Assembly: GCA_030824555.1 (NCBI GenBank)
Contig: JAVBXK010000011.1
Coordinates: forward strand, 62,001 to 126,000
DNA: 64,000 nucleotides
Origin: a bacterium
GTDB taxonomy: Bacteria > Pseudomonadota > Gammaproteobacteria > Burkholderiales > Burkholderiaceae_C
Reading direction: 5' to 3'
Made by a program: the position numbers and the translations under genes. The notes beneath the pieces were generated by a model that was not told the DNA's origin, did not search any database, and saw nothing but the letters and a program-made list of their open reading frames with translations. Below, piece after piece: positions 54,657 through 63,264 of this stretch. Each line of letters starts with the position of its first letter. The first letter of the stretch is position 1.

Positions 54657-55654
54657 GAATGCAGGGTGTTGTTTTCGTTGGCGTCCCACTCGCTCTTGGT
54701 GGTCAGCAGCTCGGGCAGTATGGTTTCGAAGGCCGCAACCACATCAGGGTCAAAGTGCGTGCCTGCGCCTTCCCGCACGGTGGCCAGCACCCGGTCCATG
54801 GGCCACGGGTCTTTGTATGGCCGTTTCATGGTCAGTGCATCAAACACATCGGCCACGGCAACGATGCGGGCTGATACCGGTATGGCCTTGCCCGACAGGC
54901 CTTCGGGGTAACCCGTGCCATCCCAGCGTTCATGGTGATAGAGGGCTATTTCTGCTGCCAACGCGAACACGGGCGCTTTGCTGGTGGACAGGATGTCGAA
55001 GCCGATGCGGGAGTGTGTTTTCATTTCCACCCATTCCAGTTCATCCAACTTGGCGGGTTTTTTCAGGATGGCATGGCTGATACCGATCTTGCCCGTGTCA
55101 TGCATGGGTGCAGCCAGCTCGATCAGGGCGCACAAGTCCTCTGGCAAGCCACAAGCCCGGGCCAGTTGGCGCGCGTATTTCGCCATGCGCCAGATGTGGA
55201 CGCCCGTCTCGTTGTCGTTGAAGTGTCCCGCCTGACCCAGCATGTGGATGGCGTCGTGGTAACTGCGTTCCAGCTCGGTCGCCCGCACCAGCGACAAATG
55301 CGTTCTGACCCGTGCATTCAGAATTTCGACGGAAAAGGGCTTGGTGATGTAGTCCACGCCGCCAGCGGCAAATCCCTCGGCTTCGTCGGTGATGTCTGAT
55401 CGACTGGTGATGAAGATCACCGGAATGGATGCTGTCCGTGGATCGGCCTTCAAACGCCGACACACGGCGTACCCGTCCATGTCGGGCATCTGGATGTCAA
55501 GCAGGATCAGCGCAGGCGAGTGCTTGAGCGTGGCCGCCAGTGCGTCGGTCCCGTTACGGGCGAACACCAGCTTGAATTTGCTTCGCAAGGCGGCATCGAT
55601 GGTGGCGAGGTTGACGGGTTCATCGTCCACAACCAAGATAGGTCCCTTGGGCAT
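54653..55654 (-). CDS. Two-component response regulator with HD-GYP phosphodiesterase
   Basis: 333-residue regulator from ATG 55654. The receiver domain (PILVVDDEPVNLATIDAAL, LILLDIQMPDMDGYAVCRRL, YITKPFSVEIL) is joined to an HD-GYP domain with the metal site APMHDTGKIGISHAIL and the HHERWDGTGYPEGLSG hallmark. HD-GYP hydrolyses cyclic di-GMP to GMP. It is 10 bp after the hybrid kinase gene and coupled to the downstream receiver gene. The kinase upstream very probably phosphorylates it. Confidence 0.95.
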   Translation of the reverse strand: MPKGPILVVDDEPVNLATIDAALRSKFKLVFARNGTDALAATLKHSPALILLDIQMPDMDGYAVCRRLKADPRTASIPVIFITSRSDITDEAEGFAAGGVDYITKPFSVEILNARVRTHLSLVRATELERSYHDAIHMLGQAGHFNDNETGVHIWRMAKYARQLARACGLPEDLCALIELAAPMHDTGKIGISHAILKKPAKLDELEWVEMKTHSRIGFDILSTSKAPVFALAAEIALYHHERWDGTGYPEGLSGKAIPVSARIVAVADVFDALTMKRPYKDPWPMDRVLATVREGAGTHFDPDVVAAFETILPELLTTKSEWDANENNTLHS

Positions 55655-55664
55655 GCGCGCGCTC

Positions 55665-58600
55665 CTATTCGATCTGTGCCATTGTGTTGACAAGCGCTTT
55701 GGTTGCAGCCTCTCCGGCAGGGAAGTCGTAGCTGTCAAGCAAGGTTTGCTGCAACGCCAGTGCATGCGTGGACAGCAAGGGTCCCACGTTGGCCAGCGCA
55801 GTTTCCACTTCTAAGGAGCTGTCACTTTGCCAGGCCATCAGCAGCTGTTTCAAGCCAGGTCCGGATGACTGAGAGGGCACGGCGGGTGACGTGGCAGGCG
55901 CCTCATTGGTCGGTGGCGCATACACGGCAATGGAGTCCAAAGCCACAGTCATGGCGTTTTGCAAGTCAAGCAGAGCTTGCTCGGGTTGCGTTGCTTCTTC
56001 CAGCGTGTGCTCCAGCGAAAGGGCCGCTGCAGCGACATCGACAAGCCCCAGGTTGGCAGCGGCGCCCCGGAACTTGTGCACCAGTGCTTGTGCATCCTTG
56101 CCATTGGCGCTGCGCAAAATTTGCACGATGTCCATGTAATGGTCAGCGAATCGGCGCAAAAATTTTCGGTAATGCACATCGTCTCGCCAGATCGCCAGTG
56201 CACTGGCAATGGCGATACCAGGCAGGTCAGCCATGCTGGCTGGGGTGTCAGGTGCCGTCTCGACGGGCAGCACCTCGACAAGCTTGCGGGGGTTGACCAG
56301 CCGCCGTATCAGTCCCACAGCATTGTCAACATCAAACGGCTTGGTGATGTAGCCATTCATGCCAGCTTGGTGAGCCAACGCCTGGTGCTGAACCAGCGCA
56401 CCGGCTGTCAACGCCACAACGGGTAAGGCTTTCAGGGTCTCGATGCTGCGGATCTTTCGCGTGGCTTCATACCCATTCATCAATGGCATCTGCACATCCA
56501 TCAGCACCAGGTCAACGCTGTCCGCATGGCTTGTCAACCAGTTGACAGCGGCCCGTCCGTCATCAACTGTGGCCACCTGCGCGCCTTCTCGGGCAAAGAT
56601 GCGTTGTGCAACCTCTCGGTTTACCTCGTTGTCGTCCACTACCAGCAAACGCAAACCTGCCAAGCGGGTCGCACGTTGCGTCGTGACGGGCTCTTTGCCA
56701 CCCTTTCGAGCCCGCTGTGCTTTGGCAACTGCGTTGCGCAGTGCGACGGGCGTCACTGGTTTGATCAGAATCGCATCTGCCAGCTTTGCGTGCGGGTGAT
56801 TGCGCAGTTCGTCTTGGGTGTAGGCGGTTGTCAGCACCACAATCGGGTCCGAGAGGTCTGGGTGGGAATGCCGCACCGCCAGTGCGGTTTGCAAGCCGTC
56901 CATGATGGGCATCTTGAAATCCAATACCAGCACCTCGTCGGCGTGGGTCGATCTTTTGGTTGATCTGAGGTGCGCCAACACGTCAAAACCGGAGTGAAAC
57001 GTGGTGGCACGCCAACCCAACCCATCCACGATGTTGCGCATGGCCTCCATCGCAATGCTGTGGTCGTCAGCAATCAGCACAGAAAACTGGGGCAGCACCG
57101 CCTGAGGTGCGGGGTTGATGTGAACGCGCCCGAGCTTGAGCTCGAACCAGAATTCACTGCCTTTGCCCAGTTCGCTGGATACACGCAGTTCACCACCCAT
57201 GGCTTCCACCAGACGCCTGCTGATGGTCAACCCCAAACCCGTTCCGCCATATTGGCGGCTGGTTGACGCATCTGCCTGGGAAAACTCGGCAAAAATGGAC
57301 TCAAGTTTGTTTGTGGGAATGCCAATGCCTGTGTCGCTCACGGCAAAACGCAAGGTGACGTGATTGCCATCCTCTTGCAGCGTGCTGATGCTCAATGCCA
57401 CATGTCCCTTGGCCGTGAATTTGATGGCGTTGCCCGTCAGATTGACCAGCACTTGCTCAAGGCGCATGGCATCGCCGAAAAACTCGTTGTCACCCATGGC
57501 CGGCGGCGATATGACCAGCTCCAGGTCTTTGTCCCGGGCATTGATGGACATGATGCTCGCGAGGTTGTCGAGCAAATCACCCAAACTGAATGGGGATGAC
57601 TGGAGCATCAGCTTGCCCGACTCGATCTTCGAGAAGTCGAGCACATCGTTCAGCAAAGTCATCAGTGAGTTGCTGGCCGTGCGTATTTTCTGTACCAGCT
57701 CTTGTGAGCCGCTGGGCAGATTGGATTTTTCCAACAAATACGACAAACCCAATATGGCGTTCATCGGTGTTCGCAATTCGTGACTCACATTGGCCAGAAA
57801 TGCACTTTTTGCAACGGTGGCTGCTTCGGCTGTGTGCATGGCCTTGTCCAATGCCTGCTCTGCCAGCTTGTGTTCTGTGATGTCCGTGTAGGTCAACAAC
57901 GTCCAGCCATTTGACAACGGTTCGCCGCACACTTCCAGAAAAATGCCATTGGCTTGCTGACGCTCGATTTTGACGATCCGTCGTGTCACCATGGCCTCCT
58001 CAAAATTGGCCAAGACTTCTTCAAAGGAGCGGCTGCCATAGTCACCTCTTGTCCAATGCAAGTGCACCATGTCGCGGAAACCGATCCGATCTCTGTTCAG
58101 AAATCCAGCGGGGTAGTTCAGCAGGTGTGAAACCCGTTCGTTTTTGAGGTGCACGAGGCGGATATCGTCCAGCACGACCACGCCATAGGGGAGCGATTCA
58201 ACCACCTCCTGCAGCAGGTTGTTCAATGCGTTGATTTGTGTGGCCTGGGCTTTTCGCTCGGTGTTGTCGACCAATGTGCTTCGACTGAACAGTGGCTCAT
58301 CGTCGGGTCCTCTGACCAGGTTGGCATCGACCAGCATCGGGCGAATGGAGCCGTCTTTGCAAACAAAGTTGAATTCGAGGTTGCTGATGTGCCCCGCAGC
58401 CAGGAAGCGCGGGTAGTGTTCTTGGAAGGTCAATGCACTTTCAGGTGTCATGAATTCAACGATGCGGTGCCCAATGAATTCGTCCTCAGCGTAGCCCAGC
58501 AAGGTCAGCTCAGTTCGGTTGGCGCGCAGGATGACCCCATCTGGTGCCAGGGAGTGGTAGCCGCACGGCGCGTTGTCATAAAGGTCCAGAACCTCTTGCG

Positions 58601-59711
58601 TGCGCTGCGATACCTTGGATTCGAGTTCAAGGTTGAAGGCTCTCAAGCCCTCTTTGGCCGCAACAAGGCTGTCGTGCAGGCGCTTGCGCTCAGTGATGTT
58701 GTGACCCACGCCCAAAACGCCAATGACCTGACCCTTTGCATCCAGAACGGGTGTTTTGGTGGTTTCCAGCAATTCTTGGTGGCCGTCCGAGGCAAAAGTG
58801 ACACATTCTTCATTGGTGCTGGGGCCTGCCTTGTCCATGGCGAGCTGGTCGTTTCGGCGGAAAAAATCGGCCAGATCCTGGCTGACAAAGTCGTAGTCAG
58901 TCTTGCCGATGATGGCCTGCTCAGGGGAACCAAAAAACTGTTCGAAACGCGAGTTGCACGCAAGGTACACGCCCTTGATGTCTTTCAACCAGACAAGATC
59001 GGGTATGGCCTGAACAATTGCGCGTTTGCGCAGCTCGCTGTCAGCCAGTTGCTGCTCTATTCTTTTTCGGTCCGTGATGTCGCGCGATATCCCATAAATG
59101 CCGATCACGTGGCCTTCGGCATCTCGCAATGGCCCTTTGGTGGCCAGAAGCACCCGTTCGCCTTCATTGGTTGAAACCGATTCTTCATAGGTGATGATGC
59201 GGCCCTCCGCCAGCACCTGGCGGTCATTCATGCGAATGGCGTTGACCTGCTCTGGAAACACGGAGCTGTCGGTGTAACCCAACGCCTGGTTGGATGACGC
59301 GCCAAAAATACGCTCGGTTTCTTTGTTGAAGATGAGGTAGCGGCCATCCAAGTCTTTGGCATAGATGGCATCGGACGAACTTTGAACGATGTTGTCGAGG
59401 AGTTGTCTGATCGACTCGCGCTCTGTGAGGGCAGTCAATTCGCGCTCAGCAATTTCCAGTGTGTGGCTTTGCATCCGGCGAATCAAGCCATACAGCAACA
59501 AGGTGGTCACGCCAACGAAAAACCAGCCTTTGAATATGCTGATGCGGCTGATGTCGTCTGGATCGCGGAATATCCAACTGACCAAGTTGTCAGAAACGAG
59601 TATCCAAAGGCTTGCGAACGCAGCGTAAATGCCAATGATTCGTTTGGCTTCCTGTGCCGCGTGTGTGCGGCTTTCCAAGCTGGTTTTCTGTGGTGGATCA
59701 GAGTTCAGCAT
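55665..59711 (-). CDS. Multi-PAS hybrid sensor histidine kinase with two receivers and an Hpt domain
   Basis: 1348-residue unorthodox kinase from ATG 59711. Two N-terminal spans (RIIGIYAAFASLWILVSDNLVSWIF; WFFVGVTTLLLYGLI) are followed by about four PAS domains (about 95-615, e.g. YDFVSQDLADFFRRNDQLAMDKA). HisKA: AKSAFLANVSHELRTPMNAIL. HATPase: GTGLGLTISRRLVEAMGGELRV. Receiver 1: IADDHSIAMEAM, LVLDFKMPIMDGL. Receiver 2: LLVVDDNEVNREVAQ, LVLMDVQMPLMNGYEAT. C-terminal Hpt: LVHKFRGAAANLGLVDVAAAA. A complete His-Asp-His-Asp relay is thus possible, delivered to the HD-GYP regulator encoded next. Confidence 0.95.
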   Translation of the reverse strand: MLNSDPPQKTSLESRTHAAQEAKRIIGIYAAFASLWILVSDNLVSWIFRDPDDISRISIFKGWFFVGVTTLLLYGLIRRMQSHTLEIAERELTALTERESIRQLLDNIVQSSSDAIYAKDLDGRYLIFNKETERIFGASSNQALGYTDSSVFPEQVNAIRMNDRQVLAEGRIITYEESVSTNEGERVLLATKGPLRDAEGHVIGIYGISRDITDRKRIEQQLADSELRKRAIVQAIPDLVWLKDIKGVYLACNSRFEQFFGSPEQAIIGKTDYDFVSQDLADFFRRNDQLAMDKAGPSTNEECVTFASDGHQELLETTKTPVLDAKGQVIGVLGVGHNITERKRLHDSLVAAKEGLRAFNLELESKVSQRTQEVLDLYDNAPCGYHSLAPDGVILRANRTELTLLGYAEDEFIGHRIVEFMTPESALTFQEHYPRFLAAGHISNLEFNFVCKDGSIRPMLVDANLVRGPDDEPLFSRSTLVDNTERKAQATQINALNNLLQEVVESLPYGVVVLDDIRLVHLKNERVSHLLNYPAGFLNRDRIGFRDMVHLHWTRGDYGSRSFEEVLANFEEAMVTRRIVKIERQQANGIFLEVCGEPLSNGWTLLTYTDITEHKLAEQALDKAMHTAEAATVAKSAFLANVSHELRTPMNAILGLSYLLEKSNLPSGSQELVQKIRTASNSLMTLLNDVLDFSKIESGKLMLQSSPFSLGDLLDNLASIMSINARDKDLELVISPPAMGDNEFFGDAMRLEQVLVNLTGNAIKFTAKGHVALSISTLQEDGNHVTLRFAVSDTGIGIPTNKLESIFAEFSQADASTSRQYGGTGLGLTISRRLVEAMGGELRVSSELGKGSEFWFELKLGRVHINPAPQAVLPQFSVLIADDHSIAMEAMRNIVDGLGWRATTFHSGFDVLAHLRSTKRSTHADEVLVLDFKMPIMDGLQTALAVRHSHPDLSDPIVVLTTAYTQDELRNHPHAKLADAILIKPVTPVALRNAVAKAQRARKGGKEPVTTQRATRLAGLRLLVVDDNEVNREVAQRIFAREGAQVATVDDGRAAVNWLTSHADSVDLVLMDVQMPLMNGYEATRKIRSIETLKALPVVALTAGALVQHQALAHQAGMNGYITKPFDVDNAVGLIRRLVNPRKLVEVLPVETAPDTPASMADLPGIAIASALAIWRDDVHYRKFLRRFADHYMDIVQILRSANGKDAQALVHKFRGAAANLGLVDVAAAALSLEHTLEEATQPEQALLDLQNAMTVALDSIAVYAPPTNEAPATSPAVPSQSSGPGLKQLLMAWQSDSSLEVETALANVGPLLSTHALALQQTLLDSYDFPAGEAATKALVNTMAQIE

Positions 59712-60372
59712 GGCTGTCACGTGTTCGGTTGTGGTGTGTTCGTCATATTCGACAGGTTGGGTGAATCCTCTGGCGTCGTGTCAGCGTGCACATCCGTACA
59801 GAGCAGTGCTTTGCATCGGCTGGCATCCATGCCATGACACACACGAGCTTGAGCAAGCGCGGATTCGGGCACCAGCGCGGTCGGGCATGCAAGCCAGAGA
59901 TACTGCGCGAGAAGACCCTTGTTGTGTCTTGCGACGAACCGGTGTCGGGCCCGCTGCCTCGTGTGTGCAATCAGGGGTCGGGGCGGTCTGCCGTGGGCCA
60001 TGGCCCACGCCACGTTGGCTGCCAAGGCTTGCTTGCTCAAACTGAACGCATCAGCGCCAAACGGTGCCGATGGACCGAGAACGCAGCCGACTTTGCAACA
60101 CGGCAACACCGTCATTTTTTAACAATTACGCACAAATACCTGGCAATCTGCGGTTAGGCAGCCGTTTTTTTCACGACCTGATTCATTTTGTATACAGTTT
60201 TTTTCGGGCGCGAGGCTATCACGGGCTTCAGTGATCAGCCATTCAAAATATTTCAAATCGTGTGAAAGAAAATTCACAGGCATAACGGGTGTCCAGCATC
60301 GCCACTGCCCTCAGATCTTGCGGACAGCAAAATCACGCTTTGCACGCACCACACACCAGGCACCACGCAGAC
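59712..60372. other. Intergenic region upstream of the kinase operon
   Basis: 661 bp. A 132-codon minus-strand ORF (60115-59717; LSKQALAANVAWAMAHGRPPRP...) ends just before the kinase start, and might be a small coupled gene, but its codon bias is weak and no family was recognised. Around 60190 there is a TGTATACA palindrome (TTGTATACAG) of the type bound by several GntR-family regulators. The AT-rich 60160-60260 stretch is a likely promoter region. Nothing else was seen. Confidence 0.5.
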
Positions 60373-60747
60373 ATGACCACGCTGTTGCACACCCTCCAAA
60401 CACTTGAAACAGCACTGCACCACCCAGGTGTGCGGTGCAACCGTGAGCAGCTTGAACAGCTGCTGCACCCCGATTTCCACGAAGTTGGCCGTTCGGGTGC
60501 GGCATACAGCCGCGAGACGGTCATTCGATACCTGTCTGGCGTGGAGGCACCGCCAGCCGTGCTGTCAGATGCATTTGCCGTGGCCGAGCTGGGACCCGCA
60601 ACCGCGCTGCTCACCTACCGGTCGGCGGCTGCCGACCCCGGCACGGGTGCGGTGCTGTGCACATGGCGGTCATCGGTCTGGCTGCACACACCGGCGGGTT
60701 GGCAGCTTCGCTACCACCAGGGCACACCTGCCGCGCAACCGTGGTGA
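60373..60747 (+). CDS. DUF4440 / NTF2-like domain protein
   Basis: 124-residue protein from ATG 60373 with a ketosteroid-isomerase/NTF2-like fold: TLQTLETALHHPGVRCNREQLEQLLHPDFHEVGRSGAAYSRETVIRYL and ALLTYRSAAADPGTGAVLCTWRSSVWLHTPAGWQLRYHQGTPA, the DUF4440 pattern. Function unknown, typically small-molecule binding. Single gene. Confidence 0.85.
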   Translation: MTTLLHTLQTLETALHHPGVRCNREQLEQLLHPDFHEVGRSGAAYSRETVIRYLSGVEAPPAVLSDAFAVAELGPATALLTYRSAAADPGTGAVLCTWRSSVWLHTPAGWQLRYHQGTPAAQPW

Positions 60748-60795
60748 ACCCAGGGGCCTGGCCACGCCAGGCAGGCAGCAATGAAGCGGGCCCAT

Positions 60796-60950
60796 TCAAT
60801 CCGTCCCGACGGGCGCTGGGCTGCGCGGCTTGCGGATGGTCCACATGGCCACCCCCATCAGTGCCACACCTGCGGTTTGCACCATGCTCAGACGGGTGCG
60901 ATAAATGCCCCAGCGCCAGTCTGGCCGGGCAGGTGGCAGCAGTGTAAAGC
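60796..60950 (-). pseudogene. EamA-like transporter C-terminal remnant
   Basis: The minus strand encodes WRWGIYRTRLSMVQTAGVALMGVAMWTIRKP, which resembles the last span of an EamA/DMT transporter. The rest of the protein is missing and the surrounding ORF is not coding-like. Read with the adjacent LysR remnant it suggests a deleted regulator/transporter pair. Confidence 0.45.
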
Positions 60951-60959
60951 GGGCTTGCC

Positions 60960-61163
60960 GTGGCGGTGTTGACGCGCTGCAGCGTGCCTGCAAGCTTGCA
61001 AACGCTGCAGAACCTGCCCAAGGAATTTGAGCTGCCTGCACTGGGGCCGATGAGCGTTGCCGTGTGCCGAAGCGAGGTGTCGCAGCCCTCAAGCGCGGTC
61101 GATGCCATGTACGAACAATTTGTGAACACCTTGGGCCAGTCGTTCGGGCGAGACAGCGGCTGA
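60960..61163 (+). pseudogene. LysR-family regulator C-terminal remnant
   Basis: 67 codons ending LQNLPKEFELPALGPMSVAVCRSEVSQPSSAVDAMYEQFVNTLGQSFGRDSG, which looks like the C-terminal tail of a LysR-type effector domain. No HTH or first subdomain is present upstream, so only the 3' end of the gene survives. The rest of 60748-61304 holds no intact gene apart from the hipBA operators. Confidence 0.5.
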
Positions 61164-61180
61164 ACACTGCGTTGAGTGTT

Positions 61181-61194
61181 TCCCGCTCGGGAAC
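61181..61194. promoter_or_regulatory. HipB operator-like palindrome 1
   Basis: TTCCCGCTCGGGAA is a perfect palindrome (six-base arms around CT). It is the first of three related sites upstream of hipB, spaced about 48-50 bp centre to centre, roughly five helical turns. Confidence 0.7.
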
Positions 61195-61227
61195 GATTTG
61201 AGCCATGCCACGGCGCACAAGGTTTTG

Positions 61228-61243
61228 TTTCCCGTTCGGTAAA
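61228..61243. promoter_or_regulatory. HipB operator-like palindrome 2
   Basis: TTTCCCGTTCGGTAAA: same arms as sites 1 and 3 with one mismatch. Central site of the three-operator array. Confidence 0.65.
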
Positions 61244-61278
61244 TTTTGCTCGCCACAGGCGCTGGTTTGCACAATAAT

Positions 61279-61292
61279 TTCCCGAACGGGAA
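61279..61292. promoter_or_regulatory. HipB operator-like palindrome 3
   Basis: TTCCCGAACGGGAA is a perfect palindrome 12 bp before the hipB ATG, overlapping the expected ribosome-binding or start region, consistent with strong autorepression. Confidence 0.7.
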
Positions 61293-61304
61293 GCAAACCA
61301 CGTC

Positions 61305-61553
61305 ATGACCACCATTCAAACCCCCCAACAACTGGGCTGCGCACTGCGCGCAGCCCGAAAGCAAACCGGGCTGACCCAGCCGCAACTCGCCATGGCAGCG
61401 GGCGTGGGTGTGCGTTTTGTGGTGGAGCTGGAGTCTGGCAAACCTACCGTTCAGCTGCAGTCCGTGCTGCGGGTGATCGACGCGCTGGGCGGCATCATCC
61501 GGCTGGACGGTTTGCCAGGCACGGCGAGCGAGGGTGCCCACCATGGCGCATGA
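61305..61553 (+). CDS. hipB: HipB-like antitoxin / XRE-family repressor
   Basis: 82-residue HTH protein: TIQTPQQLGCALRAARKQTGLTQPQLAMAAGVGVRFVVELESGKPTVQLQSVLRVIDALGGIIRLDG is the HipB-type Cro/CI fold. The antitoxin neutralises HipA and represses the operon through palindromic operators; three candidate sites lie directly upstream. The stop overlaps hipA by 11 bp, as usual for hipBA. Confidence 0.93.
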   Translation: MTTIQTPQQLGCALRAARKQTGLTQPQLAMAAGVGVRFVVELESGKPTVQLQSVLRVIDALGGIIRLDGLPGTASEGAHHGA

Positions 61554-62856
61554 ACTGAGCGTGTGGCTGTTTGCCCACCGGGTGGGCACCTTGCGGCTGC
61601 TGCAAGGCCGTCTCAACTTTGGGTATGTGCCCGACTGGTTGCTGCACCCCGCAGCCGTGCCACTGTCGTGCTCGTTGCCGCTGCAGACAGCGGCTTTTGA
61701 CGACCACGTCGCACGGCCCTTCTTCGCTGGCTTGCTGCCGGAAGGCCACATGCGCCGCCTGATTGCCAGGCAGTTTCAGGTGTCCGGCCAAAACGACTTT
61801 GCGCTGTTGGACCACATTGGCGGTGAATGCGCAGGCGCAGTGACCTTCCTGCCGCGAGGCCAGCCCCTGCCAGCAGCCAGCCCGCCCGACGACGTGCAGT
61901 GGCTGACCGACGGCGAACTGGTGGCCATCCTGCAAGAACTGCCCAAGCGGCCCATGCTGGCAGGCACCGATGGCCTGCGGCTGTCGCTGGCCGGTGCACA
62001 AGACAAACTCCCCGTGGTGTTTGACGGGCGGCGCATCGGCCTGCCCCGGCACGGTGTGCCCAGCACCCACATATTGAAGCCACCCATTCACGCTGTGGAA
62101 GACAGCGTGGCCAACGAGGCCTTCTGCATGGCCCTGGCCAACACCATGCAGCTCAACCCCGCGCAGGCGCGCATCCACACCGTGGGTGAACACGCCTTTT
62201 TGCTGGTGCGGCGGTACGACCGCCAACTGGCCACCGATGGCAGTGTGCAGCGCCTGCACCAGGAAGACCTTTGCCAGGCCCTGGGCGTGGTGCCCGAAAT
62301 GAAGTACCAGAACGAAGGCGGGCCAAGCCTGCAACAGTGTTTTGAGCTGGTGCGGCAAGTCACCCGGCCCAGCGCCCCACAAGTGCTGCGGCTGTTTGAC
62401 GGTGTGGTGTTCAACGCCCTGGTGGGCAACCACGACGCGCACGGCAAAAACTTCTCGCTGCTGTACGGCGCAAAAGAACCCACGCTGGCCCCGTTTTACG
62501 ACTTGCTCAGCACCGCCGTGTACCCCGCGTTGACCCCCAAGATGGCCATGAAGATCGGCGGCAAATACAAGTTCAGCGAGCTGATGGCCCGGCATTGGGC
62601 GCAGTTTGCGCAAGACGCAGGCGTTTCCAAAGCGCAAGCCAAAAAGCGGGTGCTGACACTGGCCCGGCAGCTGCCTGCTGCCGCAGTGCAGCTTCAAGCG
62701 GACCCGGCGCAGGCGTTTGCCACCAGCGCGGTGGTAGGGCAAATCGTCAAGCTGATCGCGCAGCGCTGCGAGCTGACCGTGAAGCGGCTGACGGCTGATG
62801 TGGGAGATGCCCTTGCGCCCAAGGAGGCGAGGGATGACAAACCCCAGACGCGATGA
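61543..62856 (+). CDS. hipA: HipA-family serine/threonine kinase toxin
   Basis: 437 residues from ATG 61543, about the length of E. coli HipA. It starts MAHELSVWLFAHRVGTLRLLQGRLNFGY. Kinase features: the nucleotide-binding LSLAGAQDKLPVVFDG, KPPIHAVEDSVANEAFCMALA, the catalytic-loop VFNALVGNHDAHGKNFSLLY and the metal-binding LAPFYDLLSTAVYP. HipA phosphorylates a tRNA synthetase or similar target, causing growth arrest and persistence. All key kinase motifs are intact, so it is likely functional. Downstream is a 408-bp intergenic region with repeat copy G. Confidence 0.95.
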   Translation: MAHELSVWLFAHRVGTLRLLQGRLNFGYVPDWLLHPAAVPLSCSLPLQTAAFDDHVARPFFAGLLPEGHMRRLIARQFQVSGQNDFALLDHIGGECAGAVTFLPRGQPLPAASPPDDVQWLTDGELVAILQELPKRPMLAGTDGLRLSLAGAQDKLPVVFDGRRIGLPRHGVPSTHILKPPIHAVEDSVANEAFCMALANTMQLNPAQARIHTVGEHAFLLVRRYDRQLATDGSVQRLHQEDLCQALGVVPEMKYQNEGGPSLQQCFELVRQVTRPSAPQVLRLFDGVVFNALVGNHDAHGKNFSLLYGAKEPTLAPFYDLLSTAVYPALTPKMAMKIGGKYKFSELMARHWAQFAQDAGVSKAQAKKRVLTLARQLPAAAVQLQADPAQAFATSAVVGQIVKLIAQRCELTVKRLTADVGDALAPKEARDDKPQTR

Positions 62857-62937
62857 CCGTGCCCTGCGCCTTCGCCTTGGTAGCACCCGCGTTCATGCTG
62901 CGCTGATGGTGCGGCAGTGCAGGTGGGAATTTATGGC

Positions 62938-63000
62938 TAAAAGTGCCTCTACAGCTTTAATTTATTGATGTGTTTGCTATATATAAAATAATATAGCAAA
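62938..63000 (-). repeat. Dispersed repeat, copy G, with ten-pair inverted repeat
   Basis: On the minus strand ATAGCAAACACATCAATAAATTAAAGCTGTAGAGGCACTTTT. TTTGCTATAT (62973-62982) and ATATAGCAAA (62991-63000) are perfect ten-base arms around an eight-base loop. Same composite form as copy F. It lies between hipA and the convergent LuxR-type gene; nothing else was seen in this 408-bp gap. Confidence 0.65.
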
Positions 63001-63264
63001 GCATGCTTATTGGATGATCGGTAGGGGTGGTTTGGATGGCAGGTGCCGGCCAGTAGTGACCACCCGCTGTGAGCACGTGATCGTCTCTTGAAGGCTGATC
63101 TGAGCCATTCACGGTCCAGTGCCTGAGCGGCAGCAAGGGCCACACCAGCCGTTGAACGCAGCCCGTCCTGGACGGCCGCTTGCGGATGGCGTTGCCCGTG
63201 GAACCTGGCGGCAAGCTGACTGACTGACGCGACAGGTGGCAGCAGAGACATGCTGTTGGATTTC

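Noticed and set aside
59717-60115. 132-codon minus-strand ORF upstream of the hybrid kinase
   Set aside because: Ends close to the kinase start and looks partly protein-like, but codon bias is weak and no family is recognised; noted only in the intergenic entry.
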